A program made the translations under genes and the position numbers. From assembly GCA_965247705.1 (NCBI GenBank), contig CBDFHV010000081.1, positions 186,001-250,000 of the forward strand: DNA of 64,000 bases, given 5' to 3'. How positions within the stretch are numbered: position 1 is the first letter of the stretch; every line of letters starts with the position of its first letter. Shown piece after piece: positions 1 through 7,590 of the stretch. Origin of the DNA: CBDFHV01 sp965247705 (GTDB lineage: Bacteria > Pseudomonadota > Alphaproteobacteria > Rhodospirillales > CAMCUA01). The notes beneath the pieces are model-generated. The model was not told where the DNA came from. It was given only the letters and a program-made list of their open reading frames with translations, and ran no database searches.

Positions 1-891
1 CCGCACGTCGTGGCAGAAGTATTTGCCGCCGAACTGGGCGCCGATGCCGATGTTTCGGGAAATCTCCAGCACCTTCGCTTCCATCTCGATGTCGCGGAAG
101 GCGTGGGCGGTTTCGCTGCCCTGGGTGGGCAGGCCGTCCAGGTAGTGGGTGCTGGCCAGCTTGACGGCCTTCAGGGTCATCTCCGCCGACAGCCCGCCGA
201 TGACCAGGGCTAGGTGATAGGGCGGACAGGCAGAGGTGCCGATGGAGCGCAGTTTCTCGTCGACGAATGTCGCCAGACGCTCCGGATTCAACAGCGCCTT
301 GGTCTCCTGATAGAGGAAGGTCTTGTTGGCCGAGCCGCCGCCCTTGGCGACGAACATAAACTTGTAGCCACGGCCGGGCACCGCCTGGATGTCGATCTGG
401 GCCGGCAGGTTGCTGCCCGTGTTGACCTCGTTGTACATGTCGAGCGGCGCCATCTGGCTGTAGCGCAGGTTGGTCTCCCCATAGGCCTTGAGGATGCCCT
501 CGGAAAGCGCCGCCTCGTCGTTGCCGCCGGTCCACACGAACTGCCCCTTCTTGCCCATGACGATGGCGGTGCCCGTATCCTGGCACATGGGCAACACGCC
601 GCCCGCCGCCACGTTGGCGTTCTTCAACAGCTCGGTGGCGACGAAGCGATCGTTGTCGGAGGCCTCGGCGTCGTCGAGGATGTTGCGCAACTGCTGCAGA
701 TGGTCGGCCCTGAGGTAATGAGCGATGTCGCGCATGGCCTCGTCGGCGAGTAGGGAAAGGCCCTCGGGCGCGATGGTCAGGATCTCGTGGCCGCCCATGT
801 GGGCGACGCCCACGTGGTCGTCGGTCAGCTTGCGAAAGGCGATATGGGGATCGCCCATGGGAAAGAGGTCGTGGTGTACGGGACCGGTCAT
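1..891 (-). CDS. fumA: Class I fumarate hydratase (iron-sulfur), N-terminal part, cut by window edge
   Basis: Interconverts fumarate and malate in the TCA cycle; cytosolic, oxygen-sensitive [4Fe-4S] enzyme. The 297 visible codons begin at an ATG at 891 (MTGPVHHDLFPMGD). They contain the class I alpha-domain signatures PMCQDTGTAIVMGKKG and GTSACPPYHLALVIGG, each with a cysteine expected to ligate the cluster, and NKTFLYQETKALLNP. The beta domain lies beyond base 1. It is unrelated to the oxygen-stable class II FumC. Downstream of sspB and ssrA on the same strand, 40 bases after the sspB stop, so it could be co-transcribed with sspB. Family assignment is firm; whether it is the cell's only fumarase cannot be judged here. 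Confidence 0.93.
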   Translation of the reverse strand, partial: MTGPVHHDLFPMGDPHIAFRKLTDDHVGVAHMGGHEILTIAPEGLSLLADEAMRDIAHYLRADHLQQLRNILDDAEASDNDRFVATELLKNANVAAGGVLPMCQDTGTAIVMGKKGQFVWTGGNDEAALSEGILKAYGETNLRYSQMAPLDMYNEVNTGSNLPAQIDIQAVPGRGYKFMFVAKGGGSANKTFLYQETKALLNPERLATFVDEKLRSIGTSACPPYHLALVIGGLSAEMTLKAVKLASTHYLDGLPTQGSETAHAFRDIEMEAKVLEISRNIGIGAQFGGKYFCHDVR

Positions 892-930
892 GGGTTTCGC
901 TCCTCCTCGGGCGGGGGTCCGGGCGGGCGG

Positions 931-1485
931 CTACTTCTTGCGAAAGGCGTCCAGCGCGATCACCTCGCCGGTTGTATCGTCCTCCGCCGAGTCTTCATCG
1001 GTACTCTTGGCGACTTCCGCCGGCTTACGCTTGCGGGACGCCCTTGGCGGTACCGGCGACGGCGTGGCGCCGCCCGTTGCCGGCAGAAGGGGCGTCGCCG
1101 GCGGGAGGGTCGGCGCCGCGCCATCGGCCTCCAGAATCTTGAGCTGCAGCCCGAAATTGACCGCCGGGTCGGCGAAGGCGGTCACCGCGTGGAAGGGGAC
1201 GCGCATCGGCTGGCGCACGCCGTTGAAGGCCAGCGTTACCTCCACGGCTTCATGGTCGGTGCTTAGATTCCAGAACTGGTTCTGAAGAATGATCGTCATC
1301 TCGTCGGGGTACTTCTGGCGCAGCGAATCCGCCAGCACCACGCCCGGGGTTTCGGTCTTGAAGGTCAGATAGAAGTGATGGTCGCCGGGCAGGCCCTGTT
1401 CCACCACCTGATCCAGGGCCCGGCGGATGACGCCGCGCAGGGCCTGTTCGACCCACAGGTCGTATCGCAGTGGCGTCTCGTCCAT
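931..1485 (-). CDS. sspB: SspB, adaptor delivering ssrA-tagged proteins to ClpXP (alpha type)
   Basis: SspB binds the tmRNA-encoded tag on stalled-ribosome products and tethers them to ClpX. The 184-residue product has the folded domain at about residues 5-115 (DLWVEQALRGVIRRALDQV; FYLTFKTETPGVVLADSLR; FWNLSTDHEAVEVTLAFNG). A long Pro/Ala/Lys-rich and acidic linker follows, and then the C-terminal ClpX-tethering peptide VIALDAFRKK. That plan is typical of alphaproteobacterial SspB. The ATG at 1485 is preceded by AAGG and a more distant GGAGG on the minus strand. The ssrA gene lies about 160 bases upstream on the same strand, a functional pairing of tag source and tag reader. Two palindromic repeats lie between them. 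Confidence 0.93.
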   Translation of the reverse strand: MDETPLRYDLWVEQALRGVIRRALDQVVEQGLPGDHHFYLTFKTETPGVVLADSLRQKYPDEMTIILQNQFWNLSTDHEAVEVTLAFNGVRQPMRVPFHAVTAFADPAVNFGLQLKILEADGAAPTLPPATPLLPATGGATPSPVPPRASRKRKPAEVAKSTDEDSAEDDTTGEVIALDAFRKK

Positions 1486-1507
1486 GACCTTGCGCCGCCT
1501 CCCCCCA

Positions 1508-1555
1508 GTGTCCCGATTGAGAAATCCGCTTCCTCGAATTTCTCAATCGGGACAC
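1508..1555. repeat. Perfect 18-bp inverted repeat with 12-base loop
   Basis: Arms at 1508-1525 and 1538-1555 are exact complements (GTGTCCCGATTGAGAAAT on the left), separated by CCGCTTCCTCGA. It lies 22 bases upstream of the sspB start. There is no T tract, so it is a poor intrinsic terminator for ssrA; it may be an abutted pair of mobile-element ends or an RNA structure in the sspB leader. I do not recognise the family. Confidence 0.75.
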
Positions 1556-1568
1556 CAAACATTATTTT

Positions 1569-1634
1569 CTAGTGTGATTCAGCTTCCGAATTCCGGTGCA
1601 TGTCCTGCCCCGAAATTCGGAACCATCACGCTAG
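1569..1634. repeat. 66-bp CTAG-bounded palindromic element, MITE-like
   Basis: The left end CTAGTGTGATTCAGCTTCCG and the right end, read inward as CTAGCGTGATGGTTCCGAAT, are imperfect inverted repeats bounded by CTAG. The IS630 element and the two 99-bp MITEs of this window also start at CTAGTG and carry TA target duplications, so this may be a distant or degraded relative. It lies between the end of ssrA and the 18-bp inverted repeat upstream of sspB. Confidence 0.5.
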
Positions 1635-1647
1635 GACGCAATCATCC

Positions 1648-1967
1648 CCGTCCCGACCGGGACGGAGTTGAAGTGGGGGGCTTCTGTTGCCAGGTGCCCC
1701 CCGAACCCCGCTTGCCGCTGTTTAGGCGGCGAGAGCAAATGCCTCGTTATCATTGGCATCTGTGAGTTTGGCCCGATAACGGCGGTACCATGCCGGGCGA
1801 AAACCGAGCCTTTACCACGCGCGTCGATCCTGTTTCGCCCCCTTGTTGCCCGCCGCCAGCCCCGGAGGGCCGAGCGGCGCGGCGAATTGGTGGAGGCGCC
1901 GGGTACTGCCCCCGGGTCCGCAACGCTTATTTCGAACGACGTTTATCGCCATAGCCGGCGAACCGGC
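1648..1967 (-). ncRNA. ssrA: Two-piece (circularly permuted) transfer-messenger RNA
   Basis: Rescues stalled ribosomes and tags the nascent chain for proteolysis. On the minus strand the acceptor piece comes first. It has a T arm at 1915-1899 (stem CCGGG/CCCGG, unusual loop GGCAGTA) and ends CGCCTCC-ACCA at 1898-1888. A 45-base spacer (1887-1843) is presumably excised. The coding piece begins GGGGGCG at 1842, which pairs with CGCCTCC to form the acceptor stem, with a G-U third pair as in E. coli tmRNA. The tag frame 1757-1722 reads GCC AAT GAT AAC ... GCC GCC TAA, giving ANDNEAFALAA. Helices follow at 1702-1675 and 1665-1648 (CCGTCCC-GGTC-GGGACGG). The transcript probably opens with a GCCGG-TTCG-CCGGC hairpin (1967-1954). 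Exact outer ends are inferred. The permuted layout is characteristic of alphaproteobacteria. Confidence 0.92.
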
Positions 1968-1973
1968 ACCCCG

Positions 1974-2002
1974 AATATACGTGTTTCGCGCACCGGATGC
2001 AA
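1974..2002 (-). promoter_or_regulatory. Probable sigma-70 promoter of ssrA
   Basis: On the minus strand TTGCAT (2002-1997) is followed by a 17-base spacer and TATATT (1979-1974), a near-consensus promoter. It would start transcription about seven bases on, at the UUCG-capped hairpin that opens the acceptor piece. This agrees with the strong constitutive expression expected of tmRNA. Confidence 0.7.
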
Positions 2003-2147
2003 AGCGAACGGGTTGCCGAAGTGTCCACACGGCCGTCGTCTCGCCACGCCCCCGCCCGCCCCGCCCTTGCCAAGGGAAGGCATATTGAGTTCTCTGCCAC
2101 CCTGACCATAACCGCGCCCCTCACTCCGCCCTGGAAGGAACCCGTCC

Positions 2148-3854
2148 GTGAACCTGTCGCAAGCCATCGCCAAGACCATCAAGGCCTATGGGGCCGAGTA
2201 CATCTTCACCCTCACCGGCGGGCCCCAGAACCCGATGATGGAGGGCCAACTTCGGGAAGGCTTGCAGGTGGTGCTCGCACGCTCGGAGCGGTCCGCCTTC
2301 GCCATGGCGGACGCCTATTCGCGGCTGACCGGCAAGCCCAGCTTCGGCATGGCCCAGTACGGTTGCGGCACTTCGTACCTGCCGTTCGCCCTGATCGACG
2401 CCTACTGGGCCCACAGCCCGGTGATCGCCATCAATAGCGCCACCGACAGCGCAACGAAGTTCAAGTACGAGTACCAGGAGTTCGAACAGCTGCCCATGTT
2501 CGAACCCTGCACCAAGTGGCGTGGCGAGCTGCCGGCGCCCCATCGCATCGCCGACGTGATGCGCACCGCCGTCCGGGCCGCCGTCGAGGGCAGTCCGGGG
2601 CCGGCCTACCTGGCGATTCCCATGGACTGGTACACCGAGGAGCTGGACCCGGCGCCCGACATCTATGCCGAGCCCGCCTTCGCCACCGTCGCCGCCCTGC
2701 GGGCCGCGCCGGCGCCCGGCGACATGGAGCAGGCCGCCGCCCTGATCGCCTCGGCGGACCGGCCGGTACTGCTGGCCGGCGGCGGGATTCTGATGGCCGA
2801 GGCCTGGGACGAACTGACGGCCCTGGCCGAGCGTCTCGATGTGCCGGTGGTCACCTCCATCAACGGCAAGGGCGCCATCGCCGAGACCCATCCCCTGGCG
2901 GTGGGTGTGTGCGGCCGCTACTCCCGCAAGGTGGCCAACGATACGCTGGAGGGCAGCGACCTGATCGTCGTCGTCGGCTCGCGCCTGGGCGCCATGGGCA
3001 CCGATACCTTCAAGTTTCCCAAGGCCGGCGCCCGCATCGTCCACATCGACGCCGACGCCATCACCTTGGGCCGCACCTACCGGGAAGAGCTGTCGATCCT
3101 GGCCGACGCCAAGCTGGCGCTGGGGGCCCTGCTGGAGGCCTGCGAGGATGCCGGACTGCCGGGCGCCACGCCCCGCTGGGCGGACTGGACGGCGAAGGTC
3201 CAGTCCGAACTCGCGGCCTGGCGTAACGCGGTGGCCCGCCGCGCCACCGACACGGCCGTCGACGGGCGGATCAATCCCTTCACCGCCCTCACCGCGCTCG
3301 ACGCGTTTGTCAGCGCCGACCACGTCCTGGTGGCCGACACCGGCTATGCCGCCGCCTGGGCGGGCACGGTGGTCGAGCAGAAGTGCGCCGGGCGGGGCAG
3401 CCTGCGCGCCGCCGGCTCCCTCGGCTGGGCCTTCCCGGCGGCCTTCGGGGCCAAGCTGGCGGTGAAGGAATCGAAACGGGTGATCAGTCTGGTGGGCGAC
3501 GGGGGCATGGGCTACCACCTGGCGGACCTGGAAACGGCACTGCGGCTCAACATCGCCACCACCACGGTGATCTTCAACAACGCCGCCTTCGGGTTTTCCT
3601 ACGACGTGCAGCGCTATCTCCACTCCAGCAACGACCGGCTGCCCGACGCCACCGACTTCCTGGACCTGGACTTCGCCGCCATCGCCCGCGCCTTCGGCGC
3701 CCATGGGGAACGGGTGGAGGATCCGGCCGAACTGATCCCCGCCCTGCGCCGGGCCGAGGAGTCGGGCAAGCCGGCCATCGTCGACGTGGCGACCAGCAAG
3801 GAAGTCACCCCGCCGGTGGGCCGCTACGCCGCCGCCGGCGGCCGGGAGATTTGA
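2148..3854 (+). CDS. ThDP-dependent enzyme of the acetolactate synthase-like family
   Basis: 568 residues with the three-domain plan of the acetolactate synthase / pyruvate oxidase / benzoylformate decarboxylase superfamily. The N-terminal pyrimidine-binding domain has the activating glutamate in ARSERSAFAMADAYSR. A central domain spans about 190-330. The C-terminal pyrophosphate-binding domain carries GDGGMGYHL ending in VIFNN about 25 residues on, the classic GDG...NN motif. A GTG start at 2148 is preceded by AAGGAA. It differs clearly from the genuine ilvB at 22.7 kb, which has a partner small subunit; this gene has none nearby, so it is probably not the biosynthetic synthase. Substrate unknown: a 2-oxoacid decarboxylase or carboligase is plausible. 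It stands alone, transcribed away from ssrA. Confidence 0.85.
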   Translation: MNLSQAIAKTIKAYGAEYIFTLTGGPQNPMMEGQLREGLQVVLARSERSAFAMADAYSRLTGKPSFGMAQYGCGTSYLPFALIDAYWAHSPVIAINSATDSATKFKYEYQEFEQLPMFEPCTKWRGELPAPHRIADVMRTAVRAAVEGSPGPAYLAIPMDWYTEELDPAPDIYAEPAFATVAALRAAPAPGDMEQAAALIASADRPVLLAGGGILMAEAWDELTALAERLDVPVVTSINGKGAIAETHPLAVGVCGRYSRKVANDTLEGSDLIVVVGSRLGAMGTDTFKFPKAGARIVHIDADAITLGRTYREELSILADAKLALGALLEACEDAGLPGATPRWADWTAKVQSELAAWRNAVARRATDTAVDGRINPFTALTALDAFVSADHVLVADTGYAAAWAGTVVEQKCAGRGSLRAAGSLGWAFPAAFGAKLAVKESKRVISLVGDGGMGYHLADLETALRLNIATTTVIFNNAAFGFSYDVQRYLHSSNDRLPDATDFLDLDFAAIARAFGAHGERVEDPAELIPALRRAEESGKPAIVDVATSKEVTPPVGRYAAAGGREI

Positions 3855-3886
3855 GCGACAAGATCGGAATCGTTCGTCGGGTCAAC

Positions 3887-3957
3887 GCGGGCGGGTCTGA
3901 GACCCGCCCCTACGAAAGCAAATTCGGTGCGTAGGGGCCGGTCTGAGACCGGCCCGC
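3887..3957. repeat. REP/BIME-like palindrome pair
   Basis: Two palindromes face each other: GGGCGGGTCTGAGACCCGCCC (3889-3909) and GGCCGGTCTGAGACCGGCC (3936-3954). They are joined by CCCCTACG ... CGTAGGGG outer arms with a short spacer. The same unit recurs at 18777, 47394 and 48831, so it is a dispersed extragenic palindrome family. Here it lies between two convergently ending genes. Confidence 0.8.
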
Positions 3958-3994
3958 CTCAGGCGCCAGCCGCCCGCGGCGGCACCGCCTCGCG

Positions 3995-5404
3995 CTACGA
4001 CAGGAACCCGCTCAAGTCCGGTCGCGGCGGCGGTCCGGTGATGGACTCGATGGTCCGCGCCACCGCCAGCAGGTTCGCCTCGTCCCCGCCCCGGCCCATG
4101 ACCTGAAGGCCCACCGGCAGGTCGGCGCCGAATTGCTGCACGGGCGTGGTGAAGGCGGTGAGGCCGCAGATGTTGGCGAACGACCGGCGATGGGTGCGGC
4201 GGGCGGCCATCAGGGCATTGAGGGCCTCGGGCGACTTGCCGTCCAGGTCCGCCAGGGGCGGCGGCAGGAACGCCGCGGTGGGCATGACGAAACCGTCGAG
4301 ACCGGCGAGCCGCCCATGAACGATGCGGACCAGGGCGCGGCGGCGACGCTCCAGCCGGACAATGCTATCGGCCGTCACCTCCAGCCCGCGGGCGACCCGG
4401 GGCGCCACCCGGGGGTCCATGCGGGCGCGCTCGGCGAGGAACCGCTCGCGCCCGATGATGGCGATCAGGTGGGCCGGCGTGTAGGGGCCGAACGTCTCCG
4501 CCACCTCCCAGGCTTCGGGGATATCGACAGGGACGATGGTCACCCCCGCCGCCGCCAGGGCCTTAAGCGCACCCTCCACGGCGCGGGCCACGCTGGGCTC
4601 CAGTTCCTCGAAAAAGAAGCTTGTCGGCCGGCCTAGGCGAATCGCCTCGGGCGGTGGGGTTGGCGCTTCCGCGATGCCGGTCAAGGCGGCGAAGACCAGC
4701 GCTCCGTCGGTCGCCGTGCGGGTGAGCGGACCGATGGAGTCCAGCGCCGGCGCTTGGGGGAACATGCCCCCGGCGGGGAACCGGCCGGCGGTGGTCTTGA
4801 GGCCGAACAGCCCGCAGTAGGCGGCCGGGCTGCGCACCGAACCGCCGGTGTCGGTGCCCACGGACCAGGCGCAGAGGCCCGCCGCCACGGCGACGGCGGA
4901 ACCGCTGGAGGATACCCCCGGCGCCCGCTGCTCCACCGCGTCCCACGGGTTCCACGGCGCGCCCCTGAGGATGCTCACATTGCCCATGCCGGCCGAGCCC
5001 ATGGCGAACTCCGGCGACTTCACCGTCCCGATGATCACGCAGCCGGCCCGCTTCAGGGTCTTGATGAAGGGGCCCTCGGCACCGATGACGTCGGAGAGGT
5101 CGATGTTGGAGCCGGCGTGGACTGCTAAGCCGTCGACGGCGAACAGGTCCTTCACCGTCACCGGCACCCCCATCAGCGGCCCCAGGTCGGTCCCGGCGGC
5201 AAGCAGGGCGTCCAATGCCCGCGCCACGCTCAATGCCCGGTCGCCGTCCACATGCTCGAAAGCCTGGAGCCGGGGCTCCAGCACCGCGACGCGGTCCAGA
5301 TAGGCGCGGCTCGCGGCCTCGGCGGTGATGTGCCCGGCGCGCAGGTCGCGGGCGAAGCCGGCGATGCCGCCGGCGTCCAGGGGATCGGGGGGCAGCGAAG
5401 TCAT
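3995..5404 (-). CDS. Amidase signature family hydrolase
   Basis: About 469 residues; an amidase of the Ser-cisSer-Lys family that hydrolyses carboxamide bonds. The catalytic lysine is in GVPVTVKDLFAVDG. The serine-rich loop reads GVSSSGSAVAVAAG, where most relatives have GGSSGGS, and the nucleophile loop is GTDTGGSVRSPAAYCG, so the triad appears intact. I placed the start at the ATG at 5404 (MTSLPPDPLDAGG), preceded by AAGG; an in-frame GTG at 5476 would add a basic, poorly conserved tail and has no good ribosome site. The gene is not beside gatC or gatB, so it is not the tRNA amidotransferase subunit. Substrate unknown. It diverges from the methyltransferase gene. Confidence 0.85.
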   Translation of the reverse strand: MTSLPPDPLDAGGIAGFARDLRAGHITAEAASRAYLDRVAVLEPRLQAFEHVDGDRALSVARALDALLAAGTDLGPLMGVPVTVKDLFAVDGLAVHAGSNIDLSDVIGAEGPFIKTLKRAGCVIIGTVKSPEFAMGSAGMGNVSILRGAPWNPWDAVEQRAPGVSSSGSAVAVAAGLCAWSVGTDTGGSVRSPAAYCGLFGLKTTAGRFPAGGMFPQAPALDSIGPLTRTATDGALVFAALTGIAEAPTPPPEAIRLGRPTSFFFEELEPSVARAVEGALKALAAAGVTIVPVDIPEAWEVAETFGPYTPAHLIAIIGRERFLAERARMDPRVAPRVARGLEVTADSIVRLERRRRALVRIVHGRLAGLDGFVMPTAAFLPPPLADLDGKSPEALNALMAARRTHRRSFANICGLTAFTTPVQQFGADLPVGLQVMGRGGDEANLLAVARTIESITGPPPRPDLSGFLS

Positions 5405-5522
5405 GGGGCGGGCCTTGGGAACCGGGGACGGGCGGGAGCGAAGAAAGGCATGGTGCCTCGCCGATCGTTCTTTCACAATGCGGTCGAGGAAACACCTTCA
5501 TGGGGGCCGATAGGAGACGACA

Positions 5523-6299
5523 ATGACCGGGAAACAGTCCGTCGATGCCGTTGCACTGCGCGAGCAGGTGAAGGCCAAGTACCGGGAGGTGGCTGTCAAG
5601 CCCAACGACCCGTACCACTTCCACACCGGCCGCCCCCTGGCCAAGCGGCTCGGCTATGAGGACGCCGTCGTCGACCCGATGCCCGATGCGGCGGTCGAGT
5701 CCTTTGCCGGCGTGGCCAACCCGTTCTCCCTGCGCCCGCTGGCGGCCGGGGAACGGGTCGTCGATTTGGGATCGGGCGGCGGTTTCGACTGCTTCATCGC
5801 CGCTCAGCAGGTGGGACCCAAGGGACGTGTCGTCGGCATCGACATGACCGAGGAGATGTTGACCAAGTCGCGGCGCACCGCCAGCGACATGGGCCTCGGC
5901 CAGGCCGAATTCCGCGACGGCCTGCTTGAGCAGCTTCCCATCGAGGACGGCTGGGCCGACGCGGTGATCAGCAACGGGGTGATCAACTTGTGCGCCGACA
6001 AGCGGCGGGTGTTCGACGAGATCTGGCGGGTCCTGCGGCCCGGCGGACATCTCCAGTTCGCCGACATCGCCAACGGCGCGCCGGTGCCCGAGGCGGCGAT
6101 CAACAACATCGATCTGTGGACCGCCTGAATCGCCGGTGGCCTTCCGTGTGAAGGCTGGCAGCGCATGATCGCCGATACGGGCTTCGCCGACATCCGCATC
6201 GGGCCGCCCGTCGACACTTTCGAGGGTGCCGGCGGCGAGCCCAACGCGCGAAAATTCGAGGTCTTCGGCTACGCCTTCCTGGCCCGCAAGCCGGGCTAG
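5523..6299 (+). CDS. ArsM-like SAM methyltransferase, candidate selenoprotein (UGA at 6126-6128 read as Sec)
   Basis: The frame opens at ATG 5523 (AGGAG six bases upstream) and meets TGA after 201 codons. The same frame continues for 56 codons to TAG at 6297-6299, and that continuation is protein-like: DLWTA-U-IAGGLPCEGWQRM, then DTGFADIRIGPPVDTFEGAG and a GYAFLARKP end. The upstream part has SAM motif I (VVDLGSGGGFDCFIAAQQVG), ISNGVINLCADK and VLRPGGHLQFADI, all typical of arsenite-methyltransferase-like proteins. In that family DLWxxCIxG carries a conserved cysteine at the place of this UGA. A hairpin fitting a bacterial SECIS follows directly. I infer a 258-residue selenoprotein with Sec at 202. 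Without recoding the product would lack its C-terminal quarter. The alternatives are a nonsense pseudogene or a sequencing error. Methylation of arsenite is possible but not shown. Confidence 0.75.
6126..6159 (+). promoter_or_regulatory. Candidate bacterial SECIS element
   Basis: Immediately after the in-frame TGA, GGCCTTC (6138-6144) pairs with GAAGGCT (6150-6156, one G-U) around the five-base loop CGTGT. An outer GCC/GGC (6132-6134 with 6157-6159) pairs beyond a GGT bulge. The loop guanine and uridine fall 18-19 bases after the TGA, close to the spacing of the E. coli fdhF SECIS, whose apical GU contacts SelB. The hairpin lies inside coding sequence, as in bacteria. Confidence 0.65.
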
Positions 6300-6618
6300 C
6301 ACGCGCCCCTAAGGGCGTGGTCCCCGGCGGATGTCGTGTCTCCTTGAATCATCAAGGGCCAACCGCCGGAGGGGATAGGCGTTCGACAGCCCCCCGGCAT
6401 CACCCATGCCCGCCAGCAGGGGATCGATGGCTCGGCCAGCCCAAATTCGAGCCCAAAACCGACCATAGGTTGGGTGAGTAGTCCGCCTCCGCCAACGAAA
6501 CGGTTGCCAATGTGGCGGACGGGACGCACGTTAAGAGTGCAATGGAACACGCCTGTCTCAAAGGCCGCTCGTTGCCGCGTGCCCGAACCCACGCAACAAC
6601 CCGATTGGGGACGGCTCC
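6300..6618. other. Intergenic region with two hairpins downstream of the selenoprotein frame
   Basis: No gene recognised. Right after the TAG, CGCCC-CTAA-GGGCG (6304-6317, extendable by two pairs) could end transcription but lacks a T tract. A second nested structure pairs CCGGCGG (6324-6330) with CCGCCGG (6363-6369) and, inside it, CCTTGA with TCAAGG (6342-6357). The rest to 6618 shows nothing I can name; the promoter of the next gene should be here. Confidence 0.45.
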
Positions 6619-7590
6619 ATGAGGATCATGTCCATCGCGTCCTTGCGGTTGGCGCTGGTGATGCTGCTGGCGGCAACCGCCGGACCTGTTGGCGCCGCCC
6701 CGGAGCCCCCGGCCAAGTCCGGAAAGGAGATTGCCGACAGGGTAGACGCCCTGGTCGCCGGCGGCGACTGCAATGCGGCCTTCGCCCTCTTGGAGACTAC
6801 GGGAGACGGTGGCCAAGTCTGGGCCTACCTTGTTCTCGGCGATCTCCACGAGATCGGTCCCTGCGCCCGCGAAGACAAGCGCCCGGCCTACGAGGCCCAC
6901 CGGAAAGCCGTGGACGGGGGCTATTGCGCGGCCTATGCGCGGATGGGGTACCTGGAGCCCCATCTGACCCCCGGACCGATTGGCCTGAAATTGGCCCGGC
7001 GGCGATATCGGGCGGCCGCCTTGTGCCTCGCCACCACGGATCTGTCCGATAGCAAGTCGCTGTCCCTCATTTTGCGGGGGCTGATGTTCCATCGTGAGAT
7101 TCCCGAGGACTTTCGTGCCGCCCTGGATTGGGTGCGCGACATCGAGCAGGGAAGCACCGAAGCCAAGACCGACATGGCCCTGAAGCTGTTGCGCGGCTCG
7201 GGCGAATTTCCCCGGCTGCCGGAAACAGCGCGCCTCTGGCTGGGTAACGCCGCCAGGGACGGCTGGGCGCCTGCAGCCTTCGAGCTGGGCAAGGCCCTCG
7301 TCGATGGCACCCTTGGCGAGAGAAAATTGTTGAGTGGCATCAGGGAGCTAATTCTCGTTGCCAACCGCGGCCATCGGGAGGCCATGCTGACACTGGGCAA
7401 CATCTATGCATCGATCGACTACGGGCGATTTGACGGCATGAAAGCTTTCGTCTGGTACATGCGTGCGAAAGCGGCGGGCGCCCAGGTTGACGAGGCTCTA
7501 ATTAGTCAGTTGAAAAAAAGCCTGTCGACGCGAGAACAACACCGGGCCCAATACTACTTGGAGGGCCCGCCTCTCGGCCCAAGTCCCTAG
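6619..7590 (+). CDS. Exported Sel1-repeat (TPR-like) protein
   Basis: 323 residues. An N-terminal signal peptide (SLRLALVMLLAATAGPVGA, about residues 8-26) predicts export to the periplasm. The rest is made of degenerate Sel1-like helical repeats such as WAYLVLGDLHEIGPC, TDMALKLLRGSGEF, AFELGKALVDGTLG and AMLTLGNIYASIDYGRFDG, which usually form protein-binding superhelices. Partner unknown. The ATG at 6619 and another three codons later are both possible starts. The stop codon TAG (7588-7590) is part of the CTAG end of the mobile element at 7587, so insertion may have changed or trimmed the C terminus. Confidence 0.7.
   Translation: MRIMSIASLRLALVMLLAATAGPVGAAPEPPAKSGKEIADRVDALVAGGDCNAAFALLETTGDGGQVWAYLVLGDLHEIGPCAREDKRPAYEAHRKAVDGGYCAAYARMGYLEPHLTPGPIGLKLARRRYRAAALCLATTDLSDSKSLSLILRGLMFHREIPEDFRAALDWVRDIEQGSTEAKTDMALKLLRGSGEFPRLPETARLWLGNAARDGWAPAAFELGKALVDGTLGERKLLSGIRELILVANRGHREAMLTLGNIYASIDYGRFDGMKAFVWYMRAKAAGAQVDEALISQLKKSLSTREQHRAQYYLEGPPLGPSP

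Noticed and set aside
1668..2105. A 145-codon plus-strand frame across the tmRNA
   Set aside because: Non-coding RNA on the other strand explains the conserved sequence; the frame has no recognisable domain.
5405..5476. GTG start at 5476 for the amidase
   Set aside because: It adds an unconserved basic tail and has no ribosome site; ATG 5404 is preceded by AAGG.
5523..6128. The methyltransferase as a normal 201-residue protein ending at TGA
   Set aside because: The same frame continues with family-like sequence to TAG at 6299, and a SECIS-like hairpin follows the TGA, so early termination would remove a conserved C-terminal quarter.
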